51,363 nt of DNA from an uncultured Anaerolineales bacterium (lineage in GTDB: Bacteria > Chloroflexota > Anaerolineae > Aggregatilineales > Aggregatilineaceae): the NCBI GenBank assembly GCA_937135955.1, contig CAKZOB010000009.1:1-51363 (forward strand), in the 5' to 3' direction. Below are positions 7,870 through 15,714 of this stretch, piece after piece. Position 1 is the first letter of the stretch; each line of letters opens with the position of its first letter. Below the pieces are notes generated by a model. It saw only the letters and a list, made by a program, of their open reading frames with translations. It was not told where the DNA came from and did not search any database. The position numbers and the translations under genes are program-made.

Positions 7870-9126
7870 ATGGAACGCGTCAATAAGGTAGTGCTGGCCT
7901 ATAGCGGCGGCCTGGACACCTCGATCATCGTGCCCTGGCTGCGCAACAACTACGGCTGCGAAGTGATCTGCTTCACTGCCGACCTGGGCCAGGGCGAAGA
8001 ACTCGACGGGCTGGAAGAGAAAGCCCTCAAGACCGGAGCCAGCAAGCTGATCATCCGCGACCTGCGCGAAGAATTCCTGACGGATTTCGTCTTCCCCACC
8101 ATGCAGGCAGGCGCCGTCTACGAGCGGATGTACCTGCTGGGCACCTCGTTCGCCCGCCCGCTCATCGCCAAGCACCTGGTGGAGATCGCCGAGGCCGAAG
8201 GGGCCGATGCCATCGCGCACGGCTGCACCGGCAAAGGCAACGATCAGGTGCGCTTCGAGTTGACGGCGATGGCGCTCAACCCCAAGCTGAAGGTCATCGC
8301 CCCCTGGCGCGAGTGGAATATCCGCAGCCGCGAAGACGCGCTGGAATATGCCGCCGAGTACAACGTGCCCGTTAGTTCCACGCTCAAAAGCATCTACAGC
8401 CGCGACCGCAATCTGTTCCACATGAGTCACGAGGGCGGCCCGCTGGAAGACCCCTGGAACGAGCCGCTCGAAGATATGTACGTGCTCACCCGCAGCCCTC
8501 AGGAAGCCCCCGACGAGCCGACCTATGTAGAAATTGGCTTCGAGCAGGGCGTGCCGGTGAGCCTTGACGGCGAGCGACTCGCGCCGGTGCTCCTTTTCGA
8601 GCGCCTCAACGAGTTGGGCAGCGTCAACGGGATCGGGCGCGTGGACATGGTCGAAAACCGGCTGGTGGGTATGAAAAGCCGCGGCGTGTACGAGACCCCC
8701 GGCGGGACGATCCTGCGCGTGGCACATCAGGCGTTGGAAAGCCTGTGCCTGGACAAGCAGACCATGCACTTCAAGGACTTCGTGGCGGTCAAGTACGCCG
8801 AACTGGTCTACAACGGCATGTGGTACACTCGCCTGCGCGAGGCGCTCGATGCCTTCGTGCGGGTGACACAGCAGACAGTCACCGGCACAGTGCGCCTCAA
8901 GCTCTACAAAGGTAACGTGATCATCGCCGGGCGCAAGAGTCCCTATAGCCTCTACCGCGAGGACTACGCCTCCTTCGGGCACATGGACATCTACGATCAG
9001 CAGGACGCCAAGGGCTTCATCAACATGATCGGCCTGCCCCTGAAGGTCGAGGCCATGCTCAATATCGAAGGCACGGGACACAGCCGTTACCGTCAGCCGG
9101 ACTACACACGCTTCAAGCGCGACTGA
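7870..9126 (+). CDS. argG: Argininosuccinate synthase
   Basis: Joins citrulline and aspartate with ATP in arginine synthesis. The 418 residues begin [20 protein letters not shown], with the ATP-pyrophosphatase loop AYSGGLDTS near residue 10. [13 protein letters not shown] and [14 protein letters not shown] are the aspartate/citrulline binding regions. AAAGGA lies about 9 nt before the ATG. The gene is transcribed away from the ilv operon and no other arginine gene is near. Length is slightly above the usual 400 because of the C-terminal tail. Confidence 0.97.
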   Translation: MERVNKVVLAYSGGLDTSIIVPWLRNNYGCEVICFTADLGQGEELDGLEEKALKTGASKLIIRDLREEFLTDFVFPTMQAGAVYERMYLLGTSFARPLIAKHLVEIAEAEGADAIAHGCTGKGNDQVRFELTAMALNPKLKVIAPWREWNIRSREDALEYAAEYNVPVSSTLKSIYSRDRNLFHMSHEGGPLEDPWNEPLEDMYVLTRSPQEAPDEPTYVEIGFEQGVPVSLDGERLAPVLLFERLNELGSVNGIGRVDMVENRLVGMKSRGVYETPGGTILRVAHQALESLCLDKQTMHFKDFVAVKYAELVYNGMWYTRLREALDAFVRVTQQTVTGTVRLKLYKGNVIIAGRKSPYSLYREDYASFGHMDIYDQQDAKGFINMIGLPLKVEAMLNIEGTGHSRYRQPDYTRFKRD

Positions 9127-9155
9127 GACCCAGCGGCCCATCCTGACGTTTTGAA

Positions 9156-9227
9156 CCGCCAAGACGCAGAGGGCGCGGAGCGAAAAAAGTAGTTCGTTCT
9201 TCTCTGCGTCCTCTGCGCCCTCTGCGG
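9156..9227. repeat. Intergenic inverted repeat, CGCAGAG family, copy 1
   Basis: CGCCAAGACGCAGAGGGCGC... (from 9157) pairs imperfectly with CTCTGCGTCCTCTGCGCCCT... (from 9202) across a short A/T-rich centre containing AAAAAAGTAG. A second, diverged element with the same ACAGAGGGCGCGGAG core lies at 21655-21735. It stands downstream of argG and may serve as its transcript end. Confidence 0.65.
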
Positions 9228-9258
9228 TGAAACTCTGTTCTCCCGTCCCGGTGGCAAC

Positions 9259-9286
9259 TTGCGCCCCGGCGTAGGCGGGTTATGAT
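9259..9286 (+). promoter_or_regulatory. Promoter upstream of the small membrane protein
   Basis: TTGCGC (9259-9264), 16-nt spacer, TATGAT (9281-9286). The predicted start near 9293 leaves a short leader with a GGAGGGAG ribosome-binding site before ATG 9311. Confidence 0.6.
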
Positions 9287-9310
9287 CGCAGGGCAGGAGG
9301 GAGTGAGGCA

Positions 9311-9655
9311 ATGGGCGTCATCTTCCTGGCGTTATTCGCCATCACCCTGTTTGTCCTGTATATTGCGATCCGCCGCGCCTGGGGCGATACGCTGACTACC
9401 GGCGGCATCGGCGCGATCCTCAGCCTGCTGTGGGTGGTGCTCTACGCCCTGCTGCATGAGGAGACCTCCGTCGCACAGGCGATCTTTGCCGGGGTGGTGG
9501 TAGGGATTGGCTTTGCGGTGTTTGTGGTTATCATCGCGCGTTTCTTCCGCGCCAACCAACCGCCCCCCGGCCTCACTCTTGTCTCGCACACCCAGGCCCA
9601 GCCAGAGGAGTTCCACGATGACCGACGAGATAGTGATCATCAAAAGACAGAGTAA
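9311..9655 (+). CDS. Small integral membrane protein, function unknown
   Basis: A 114-residue protein with about three hydrophobic segments: an N-terminal helix (GVIFLALFAITLFVLYIAI), a middle one (GGIGAILSLLWVVLYALL) and a third (AIFAGVVVGIGFAVFVVIIA). A polar tail rich in Gln, Glu and Asp follows. It has its own promoter and a strong ribosome-binding site. Its last 38 bp overlap the start of the PH-domain gene, indicating translational coupling. I do not recognise a named family; a membrane partner of the PH-domain protein is plausible. Confidence 0.7.
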   Translation: MGVIFLALFAITLFVLYIAIRRAWGDTLTTGGIGAILSLLWVVLYALLHEETSVAQAIFAGVVVGIGFAVFVVIIARFFRANQPPPGLTLVSHTQAQPEEFHDDRRDSDHQKTE

Positions 9656-10007
9656 ACGCCGCCCGCAGTTCTGGCTGAAAGCGATCTTCAGCCTGGGAAT
9701 CTGGTTGCTGTGGTGGCGCAACAACTACCTGGCGCTGACTCGCCGCTCGATCGTGCGGCGTACCGGCGTCTTCACCAAAGAAGAGCGCGCCGTGCCGCTC
9801 AACCAGGTGCAGGACATCTCGATCAGCTATGGCATCGTCCGCCGCCTGCTCGGCCATGGCGATATCCGCATTGAGACAGCGGGTAGTGCCAATACCGAGA
9901 TCATTATGAAGAACGTGGACAAGCCGGAAGAATTCCGCGCCCGCGTCTTCGAGATGATCGATCAGTTCTACGATGACGAATCCGCCTCCAAGCCCACGAC
10001 CGACTAG
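9618..10007 (+). CDS. Bacterial PH-domain (bPH2/YdbS-like) protein
   Basis: The start ATG 9618 has AGAGGAG 7 nt upstream; the longer open frame from 9507 lacks such a site. The 129 residues hold one hydrophobic stretch (FWLKAIFSLGIWLLWW) followed by a bacterial pleckstrin-homology domain (YLALTRRSIVRRTGVFTKEE, then VPLNQVQDISISYGIVRRLLGHGDIRIETAG). This LT-x-R-x-I...G...V-P-L-x-x-I/V-Q-D-I pattern is typical of bPH2 domains. Such proteins are usually membrane associated; no enzymatic role is known to me. It overlaps the preceding membrane protein gene. Confidence 0.82.
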   Translation: MTDEIVIIKRQSKRRPQFWLKAIFSLGIWLLWWRNNYLALTRRSIVRRTGVFTKEERAVPLNQVQDISISYGIVRRLLGHGDIRIETAGSANTEIIMKNVDKPEEFRARVFEMIDQFYDDESASKPTTD

Positions 10008-10197
10008 GCTTAATGCTGCCTTTGGGGGCACTTCCTGTACCCGCTCTGCCGCTGTGCAACCGTCCGCCGGACGTAGGCCAGGGGCATAGCGAGCGTATTG
10101 TTGGGCGTGATAGAATCGGGGCGAGTGGTGAACAAGGGAAGTGCAGCTACTCCCTATTTCCAACTCTCTACTCCCGACTCACAAGAGCGACACGCCC

Positions 10198-13191
10198 ATG
10201 ACCTACCAACCGCCTTATGCGCCCCCTCCGCCGCGCCGTAGCAAACGCAGCAGTCGCCAGCAGCGTCCAGTCACGCCTGCGCCGGGCTACTCCATGCCGC
10301 CGGTCATGCCGAATCAGCCGCCCTATGGAGTGCCGGGGTATGCCCGCCAACGACGGCGTGGCTTCGCGCTGGGGCCGGGCCTCATCCTGGGCTGCGTGGG
10401 GTTGGTCGGCGTGCTGATGATCATCGGGCTGACCGTTGTCTTCCTGGTCTACAACCACTATAGCAATCGTCTGGAGGACGAGATAGATCGCCTGGCCGAT
10501 CTGGCCTCCTACCAGTCGTTCGAGACGACGGTGATCTACGATCACGCTGGCAGCAAGCTCTACGAGGTCATCGGCGAGGGGCGGCGCACGCGCATCCCGC
10601 TCGAACAGATACCCCTGCACATGCGCCAGGCGACCATCGCCGTCGAGGACAATACCTTCTACGAGAATCGGGGCATTGACATTCCCAGCATCGCGCGCGC
10701 GGCTTGGCAATATGTGCGCTACGGCTACATCGTGTCCGGTGGCAGCACCATCACTCAGCAACTCATCCGCAATGTGCTGTTCACCAACGAATACAAGTAC
10801 GAGCAGTCGCTCAACCGCAAGCTGGACGAGGCCCTGCTGGCGGTCATCCTTACTCAGCGCATGAGCAAGGATGAGATTCTGGAGCTATATCTCAATGAGA
10901 TTCCCTACGGCAACCTGGCCTATGGGGTCGAGGCGGCTGCGCAGACTTACTTCGGCAAGCCCGCCTCGGCCCTGACGCTGGGTGAAGCGGCTTTGCTCGC
11001 CAGCCTGCCGCAGGCTCCCGCCGAACTCGATCCGCTTAACCCCGACCCGGCAGTGCAGCGGCGGGTGATGGAGCGCCGTCGGCTGGTGCTCGACCTGATG
11101 GTCAAAGAAGGCTATATCACCCGCCAGCAGGCCGACGCGGCCTTTGCCGAGCCGCTCAACTTCGTCAGCCCCGATATTTCGCTCGACGCCGCGCCGCACT
11201 TTGTGGTCTATGTGCAGAGTCAGCTCGGAGCGCTGCCCGACCTCGTCCCACAACTCGATGCCAACACTTTCCGGCGCGAACTGGCCCGCGGCGGGTTGCA
11301 GGTCTACACCACGGTCAACATGGATATTCAGCGGCTGGCGGAGAGCGTCGCCCGCGCCCAGGTGAGTCAGCTCAAGGCTGCGCACAACATGAACAATGCC
11401 GCGGTGGTGGTGATCCGGCCAGATACAGGCGAAATTCTGGCCATGGTGGGCAGTGTGGACTTCAACGACGAGGCCATTGACGGGCAGGTCAACATGGTCA
11501 CCGCCCGACGGCAGCCCGGCAGCGCCATGAAGCCCTTCACCTACGCGGCGGCGATGGAGCACGGCTGGAGCGCAGCTACCGTGATCTGGGACGTGGAGAC
11601 GCGCATTCCCATTCCTGGCCAGCCCGATTACGTGCCCGTCAACTACGACCGCGCCTATCATGGGCCGGTGCGCGTGCGCGAGGCGCTCGCCAACTCCTAC
11701 AACATCCCCGCTGTGCAGACGCTGCGTCAGGTGGGCGTGGAGTACCTGATCTGGCTGCTCAATCGCGTCGGGGTGACCAGCCTCTCCACTGAGCCGGGGC
11801 GCTATGGCCTGTCGCTGACGCTGGGCGGCGGGGAAGTGTCGCCGCTGGAACTAACCAATGCCTTCGCCACGCTGGCGAATGGCGGCGTTTATGTGCCGGC
11901 GACCGGCATCGCCTGCGTGACCAACTCCGCCGGCGAAATCCTCTACGAATACGAGCGACGCTGTCCGCCCGAAGCCCGCCTGACCAGCCGCTCGGTAAGC
12001 GTGATGGCGCAGGGTCGGCAGGTGCTCGACCCGCGCATTGCCTTCGTCATCAGTCATATTCTGGCCGACAACGACGCCCGCACGCCCGCCATGGGCGCGC
12101 GCAGTCCGCTCTATACGCCCGGCATCCCCACTTCGGTCAAGACGGGCACTACCAACGACTTCCGCGACAACTGGACGGTGGGTTTCACGCGCAATATCGC
12201 GGTCGGCGTGTGGGCGGGCAACACCGACAATACGCCCATGGTCAACATCTCCGGCCTGGACGGAGCCGCCCCGATCTGGAACGGCGTGATCAGCGGCATT
12301 TACAACACGCCGGGGCTGCTGGATAGTCTCGGCTCGCGCCTGCCCGACGACGCGCACCTGCAACCACCGGGCGGTGTCTATCAACGGCAGATTTGCAACA
12401 TCTCGCGCACGGCGTTGCGCGACCCGGCCACGACCTGTCAGCCGGGCATCTTCGAATGGTTCCTGGACAGCCCGGCGGCCATTCCCGATGTCAACGGCAA
12501 CCTGGTTGCGCCCGCGCCGACCGCTGCGCCGCCGCCCTCTGCCTATGGCCCACAGCTCATCGAAGTGGAGCCGGGGCTGATCCGCGTGCACGTGTTGCCG
12601 GTTGACCTGTCGCTGGCCAACGCCATCGCCGCCGCCGACACGTCCGGCAAGACGGTGCCGCCGCGCTATTGCCAGGTGCCCATCGAGATTGTCGGCGCTA
12701 TTCCCGGCGTGCAAGAGCAGCTTTTCATCGTCCCGCCTCCTTTTCCGGAAGATGCCTTCTACGCGCGGCTGTGGGCACAGGCCAACGGTGTGGCGATCCT
12801 GCCGCAGTACGTCTGCAACGAGCAGATGATCGCGATGCGCCCGCAGGCACAGGCGAGTGGGAGCGCGCCCGGCGTGACCGCCTACATCAGCGCGCCCGTC
12901 CCCGGACAGACGTACCCCGCCGGTCAACAAATAGACATCATCGGCACGGCGGCGTTCAGCCCTGGTGCAGCGGCGTTCTACAAGGTGGAGATTCGCGGCG
13001 GGCCGTTTGCCGACTGGACAACGTTGGGCGACGTGAACAACTGGCGCAACCGCAACGGCGTCACCGACGGGGTACTGGAAAGCATCATGGGCGGGGCGCT
13101 GCCGCCTGGCGGCTACCAGGTGCAGTTGGTGATCGTCGGGACGGATGGCAACATCCTGACGACGGCGGGGTCGTCGTTCAACGTGGGGTGA
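10198..13191 (+). CDS. Class A penicillin-binding protein (glycosyltransferase plus transpeptidase)
   Basis: Polymerises and crosslinks peptidoglycan at the outer face of the membrane. From ATG 10198 the 997 residues run: Pro-rich cytoplasmic tail (1-55), one membrane anchor (about 60-85, LILGCVGLVGVLMIIGLTVV), a GT51 domain with EDNTFYENRG and GGSTITQQL, and a transpeptidase domain with SAMK (SxxK), SYN and KTG (KTGTTNDFRDNWTVGF). A C-terminal extension ends in an Ig-like domain (AYISAPVPGQTYPAGQQIDI). The GT51 signature EDxxFxxHxG has Asn in place of the His. An in-frame GTG at 10141 is badly spaced from its purine tract. Neighbouring rsgA is convergent. Confidence 0.93.
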   Translation: MTYQPPYAPPPPRRSKRSSRQQRPVTPAPGYSMPPVMPNQPPYGVPGYARQRRRGFALGPGLILGCVGLVGVLMIIGLTVVFLVYNHYSNRLEDEIDRLADLASYQSFETTVIYDHAGSKLYEVIGEGRRTRIPLEQIPLHMRQATIAVEDNTFYENRGIDIPSIARAAWQYVRYGYIVSGGSTITQQLIRNVLFTNEYKYEQSLNRKLDEALLAVILTQRMSKDEILELYLNEIPYGNLAYGVEAAAQTYFGKPASALTLGEAALLASLPQAPAELDPLNPDPAVQRRVMERRRLVLDLMVKEGYITRQQADAAFAEPLNFVSPDISLDAAPHFVVYVQSQLGALPDLVPQLDANTFRRELARGGLQVYTTVNMDIQRLAESVARAQVSQLKAAHNMNNAAVVVIRPDTGEILAMVGSVDFNDEAIDGQVNMVTARRQPGSAMKPFTYAAAMEHGWSAATVIWDVETRIPIPGQPDYVPVNYDRAYHGPVRVREALANSYNIPAVQTLRQVGVEYLIWLLNRVGVTSLSTEPGRYGLSLTLGGGEVSPLELTNAFATLANGGVYVPATGIACVTNSAGEILYEYERRCPPEARLTSRSVSVMAQGRQVLDPRIAFVISHILADNDARTPAMGARSPLYTPGIPTSVKTGTTNDFRDNWTVGFTRNIAVGVWAGNTDNTPMVNISGLDGAAPIWNGVISGIYNTPGLLDSLGSRLPDDAHLQPPGGVYQRQICNISRTALRDPATTCQPGIFEWFLDSPAAIPDVNGNLVAPAPTAAPPPSAYGPQLIEVEPGLIRVHVLPVDLSLANAIAAADTSGKTVPPRYCQVPIEIVGAIPGVQEQLFIVPPPFPEDAFYARLWAQANGVAILPQYVCNEQMIAMRPQAQASGSAPGVTAYISAPVPGQTYPAGQQIDIIGTAAFSPGAAAFYKVEIRGGPFADWTTLGDVNNWRNRNGVTDGVLESIMGGALPPGGYQVQLVIVGTDGNILTTAGSSFNVG

Positions 13192-13200
13192 AAGGCGAGC

Positions 13201-13264
13201 GACTAGCTTTCAGCTATCAGCTAAAATACCTGAGCAAGGCTCTGTATTAGTGGCTGACGGCTGA
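13201..13264. repeat. AGCTTTCAGC-type intergenic repeat, copy 1
   Basis: CTAGCTTTCAGCTATCAGCT is followed about 30 bp later by GGCTGACGGCTGACCGCTC. The same two modules in the same order recur at 24798-24896. It fills most of the gap between the convergent PBP and rsgA genes. Confidence 0.5.
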
Positions 13265-13271
13265 CCGCTCC

Positions 13272-14252
13272 CTAATAGATATATTCCTCCTCCAACATTT
13301 CGCGCAGGCGCAGGTAGCTGTCGTAGCGCTCTTCGGTGATCTCGCCCCGCGCCACTGCCTCGCGCACGGCGCAGTCTGGCTCGTGCGTGTGCGTGCAGTC
13401 GGGGAACTTGCAGTATGCCACGTGCGGCGCGATCTCGATGAAGTAGGCATCCAGTTCGTCTGGCTCCACATCCCAGGGCGAGAGCGCGCGGATGCCCGGC
13501 GTATCGGCCACGTAGCCGCCGTCGGCCAGCGGGATCAGCTCGCTGTAACGGGTGGTATGGCGGCCTTTTTCGGTTGCCTGGCTGACTTCCGCCACGCGCA
13601 GCCCCAGGTCTGGCTCGATGGCGTTGAGCAGGCTGGTCTTGCCCACGCCGGACGGGCCGGTGAAGACGGAAATCTTACCCACCAGGGCGTCGTGTAGAGC
13701 CGCGATGCCCTCGCCCGTTTTGGCGCTGACGTAGAGCACCGGATAGCCGATGCGCTCGTAGACGGCGAACGTGTCACGGGTAGGAGTGGGATTTTTCGCC
13801 ACCAGGTCCATTTTGTTGATGCAGATGCGGATTTCTGGAATGGTCGCTTTCTCCGCAGCGACCAGAAAGCGGTCGAGCATCCGCACGTGTGGGCTAGGCT
13901 GCGCTGCCGAGAAGACGAAGATCGCCTGATCCGGATTGGCGATAATCACCTGCTCGCGCTCTTTGGAAGTGCCCACTGCCGAGCGCGGCGCGACGCGCGA
14001 GAGCACCCGTTCGCGCGGGGCCACTTCGACAATGATGCCCTGTGTGATGTCGCCTTCGATGTCCAGGCGCTCGACTGTCACCCGGTCGCCGATGGCGACC
14101 AGATCGGTTTCTTTGTACTCTTCCTTGAGCTTTCCGCGTAGCTGACAGACGATCGGGCCTTCGTCCGTTTGCACGGTGAAGAACCCGCTTTGCGTGCGGA
14201 TGACCAGACCCGTCAATCGTTCGCTCACGTCTTTTCTGCGCTCCCTTTCCAT
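13272..14252 (-). CDS. rsgA: Ribosome small-subunit-dependent GTPase A
   Basis: Circularly permuted GTPase acting late in 30S maturation. From ATG 14252 the product has 326 residues: N-terminal OB fold, then the permuted G motifs with NKMD (G4) before GPSGVGKTSLLNA (G1/P-loop) and DTPG (G3). A C-terminal zinc site follows in CKFPDCTHTHEPDC. An in-frame extension to 14384 lacks family similarity and runs through a palindromic leader, so I reject it. The start codon precedes a purine-rich stretch and GTG 14228 is an alternative. Convergent with the PBP gene. Confidence 0.93.
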   Translation of the reverse strand: MERERRKDVSERLTGLVIRTQSGFFTVQTDEGPIVCQLRGKLKEEYKETDLVAIGDRVTVERLDIEGDITQGIIVEVAPRERVLSRVAPRSAVGTSKEREQVIIANPDQAIFVFSAAQPSPHVRMLDRFLVAAEKATIPEIRICINKMDLVAKNPTPTRDTFAVYERIGYPVLYVSAKTGEGIAALHDALVGKISVFTGPSGVGKTSLLNAIEPDLGLRVAEVSQATEKGRHTTRYSELIPLADGGYVADTPGIRALSPWDVEPDELDAYFIEIAPHVAYCKFPDCTHTHEPDCAVREAVARGEITEERYDSYLRLREMLEEEYIY

Positions 14253-14279
14253 CTTCTCAACAGGCACCTGTGCAATAAA

Positions 14280-14316
14280 GCAGCGCTGCGTGTAGGTCAC
14301 TGCCCCGCAGCGCTGC
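14280..14316 (-). promoter_or_regulatory. Duplicated palindrome with U-run in the rsgA leader
   Basis: The self-complementary 10-mer GCAGCGCTGC occurs twice (14280-14289, 14307-14316). On the minus strand the two copies can pair as a long stem across 17 nt, followed directly by TTTATT. That resembles an intrinsic terminator 28 nt before the rsgA start. It may attenuate rsgA or end an upstream transcript. Confidence 0.4.
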
Positions 14317-14530
14317 GCTCGCTCGTCTGACGGAACTGACCAGCATGTCTCAGGGGTACACCTCCGGCTGCGGAGCAGGGACACCCGTCAACAACGCATC
14401 TGCCCTTGCAGGTCGGCCAATGGACAGCCTGCCAGGGCGAACCAGTTTCAGCATAGCATGAGCCATACGGCCAAGTCAACGGGAGAGGGGGGCCTGTTAC
14501 GGGGGATTGCCTCAAACGCGCTTGCCGCTT

Positions 14531-14597
14531 TACCTCACCCCCAGCCTCGCTACGCTCGGCTTGGAGGCGCGCCAGCGCCGAGCGGGGGTGAAGTCAA
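14531..14597. repeat. ACCTCACCCCC palindromic repeat, copy 1
   Basis: TACCTCACCCCCAGCCTCGC opens the element and AGCGGGGGTGAAGTCAAC closes it, giving complementary ends. Other copies are at 15041-15163, 17159-17245 and 28496-28584. No coding potential is seen in it. Confidence 0.7.
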
Positions 14598-14706
14598 CCA
14601 GAAGATCACACCTGAGCTTACTTCTGCCCATGGTTCTGCGGGCTGGTTTTGATGCGATTACCCTGGGGGCCTGTCACATGCCTCTAGAAGAGCCGGGCGA
14701 ATTGAG

Positions 14707-14712
14707 TATAAT
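14707..14712 (+). promoter_or_regulatory. -10 element before the small zinc protein
   Basis: A consensus TATAAT lies 50 nt before ATG 14762. No good -35 stands at 16-18 nt spacing (CTAGAA is the best), so this is a partial promoter call. Confidence 0.4.
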
Positions 14713-14761
14713 AGCGGGGCGCGATGCCCAGTGTGGGGCAGGCATCGAACAGGGACAAAGA

Positions 14762-15010
14762 ATGCCAGTACCATATTGTCATATCTGCGAACAGAACGAG
14801 CTGGAAAAGCGTCAATACGGAGAAGCATCGCTGGCGCAGGGCGACTATTGCCCGATCTGCTATCGCCCGACGTGCCGTTACCACATGGGGCGCGTGCGCT
14901 GGCGCTGGAAAGCGACTGGTCGCCTGGACAGCGCCCTGATCTGCATTGAATGCAAGAACGCCTACCGTCACCGCGAGTGGGATACCTACAATCGCGACTG
15001 GATCAGTTAG
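14762..15010 (+). CDS. Small zinc-ribbon-like protein, 82 residues
   Basis: From ATG 14762 (AGGGAC upstream) the product contains three CxxC pairs: CHIC near residue 6, CPIC near 31 and CIEC near 62. A C-x-x-x-H (CRYHM) lies between the last two. This can form two zinc sites in a treble-clef or cross-brace arrangement. The rest is rich in Arg, Trp and Tyr (GRVRWRWKATGRL). I do not recognise a named family. A consensus -10 just upstream supports a separate gene; the longer open frame from 14507 runs through a repeat. Confidence 0.7.
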   Translation: MPVPYCHICEQNELEKRQYGEASLAQGDYCPICYRPTCRYHMGRVRWRWKATGRLDSALICIECKNAYRHREWDTYNRDWIS

Positions 15011-15040
15011 AGATCGTGTGAGAGTCCTGCTCGGCAGGTT

Positions 15041-15163
15041 TACCTCATTCCTGAAGCCCCTCCATACGTGGAGGGGCAAATTTAATCCTGCGCTTGGTCT
15101 CTCCCCAGCGCCATACATGGGAGGGCAGCAAGGCGCATCAGTGCCGAGTGGGGTGAGGTCAAC
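15041..15163. repeat. ACCTCACCCCC palindromic repeat, copy 2 (long, diverged)
   Basis: TACCTCATTCCTGAAGCCCC starts it and GTGGGGTGAGGTCAACG ends it. An internal hairpin CCCCTCCATACGTGGAGGGG (15057-15076) is visible. It belongs to the family at 14531, 17159 and 28496 but with a longer centre. Confidence 0.6.
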
Positions 15164-15178
15164 GAAGACAGGTCAACT

Positions 15179-15318
15179 CTTCTCCCGCGCTGCGAGGAGC
15201 ACTCGCCCGAGAGACAGTAAGTCCCCTCGCCCCGCGACGCAGTCGCGAGGGAAAGGGGATGTAGGGGTGGAGGGGCAGCAGACTGCTGCAAATGGCCTGT
15301 CACATTTCACGCACCCGA
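15179..15318. repeat. Dispersed intergenic repeat B, copy 1 (inverted relative to copy 2)
   Basis: The reverse complement of this stretch aligns with 42045-42189 at roughly 80-85% by eye. Shared blocks include CCCTCGCGACT, GCGGGGCGAGGGGAC, ACTGTCTCTCG and CAGCGCGGGAGAAG. It contains the stem TCCCCTCGCCCCGCGACG / CGCGAGGGAAAGGGGA. It ends 17 bp before the trpB promoter. Confidence 0.8.
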
Positions 15319-15334
15319 ATGCGCCGCCATTTGC

Positions 15335-15363
15335 TTGACAGTGACCTGCGTTCCGTCTATCAT
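15335..15363 (+). promoter_or_regulatory. Promoter of the trpB T-box transcript
   Basis: Perfect -35 TTGACA (15335-15340), 17-nt spacer, TATCAT (15358-15363). Transcription would start near 15370, at the beginning of the T-box leader. Confidence 0.8.
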
Positions 15364-15369
15364 CATCAA

Positions 15370-15680
15370 CAACGACTGAGAACCGGAAGAGTACGCCCCT
15401 AAGCGCCGGACAGGGAACCGCTTCACCGACTGAGAGGGCGGGACGGGGCATGCCGGGGCGGAATGGGCCGGGGAGTCGCGCGGAGGAAATGCCGCGCCGG
15501 GTTCGCCGCCGTTAGCCGGGCGCAAGGAGTGAGGCTGGCTCTGCCTGCAAATCCGCCATCACGGGCGGTTTTTTGTTTGTAGGCCGCGCGAAGCAAGGGG
15601 TTGGCCTAACCAGGGTGGCACCACGGGTAACAGACGCCCGTCCCTGTTCGTTGTGGGGACGGGCGTTTTCTTTATTTTGT
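15370..15680 (+). promoter_or_regulatory. T-box riboswitch, tryptophan specifier
   Basis: The conserved T-box AGGGTGGCACCACG is at 15612-15625. It is followed by the terminator CGCCCGTCCC (15635-15644) / GGGACGGGCG (15656-15665) with TTTTCTTTATTTT. The antiterminator alternative pairs CAGGG of the T-box with the CCCTG that overlaps the terminator arm. Stem I carries AGAGTA on its 5' side and the specifier loop GGAATGGGC, with TGG (Trp) at 15464-15466. Stem III is TAGGCC...GGCCTA just before the T-box. Uncharged tRNA-Trp should permit read-through into trpB. An additional hairpin plus T-run lies at 15552-15575. Confidence 0.92.
15552..15575 (+). terminator. Extra terminator-like hairpin inside the Trp T-box leader
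   Basis: CCGCC-ATCAC-GGGCGG is followed by TTTTTTGTTTG. It lies between stem I and the T-box motif, where a stem-loop is normal but an uninterrupted U-run is not. The stem has only 5 GC pairs. Confidence 0.5.
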
Positions 15681-15714
15681 GATCTCGATCCTGCAGAGCA
15701 CAAGGAGAAAAGCC

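Noticed and set aside
7831-9162. A 443-residue open frame antisense to argG
   Set aside because: Shadow of the argG codon pattern; no ribosome-binding site or motif.
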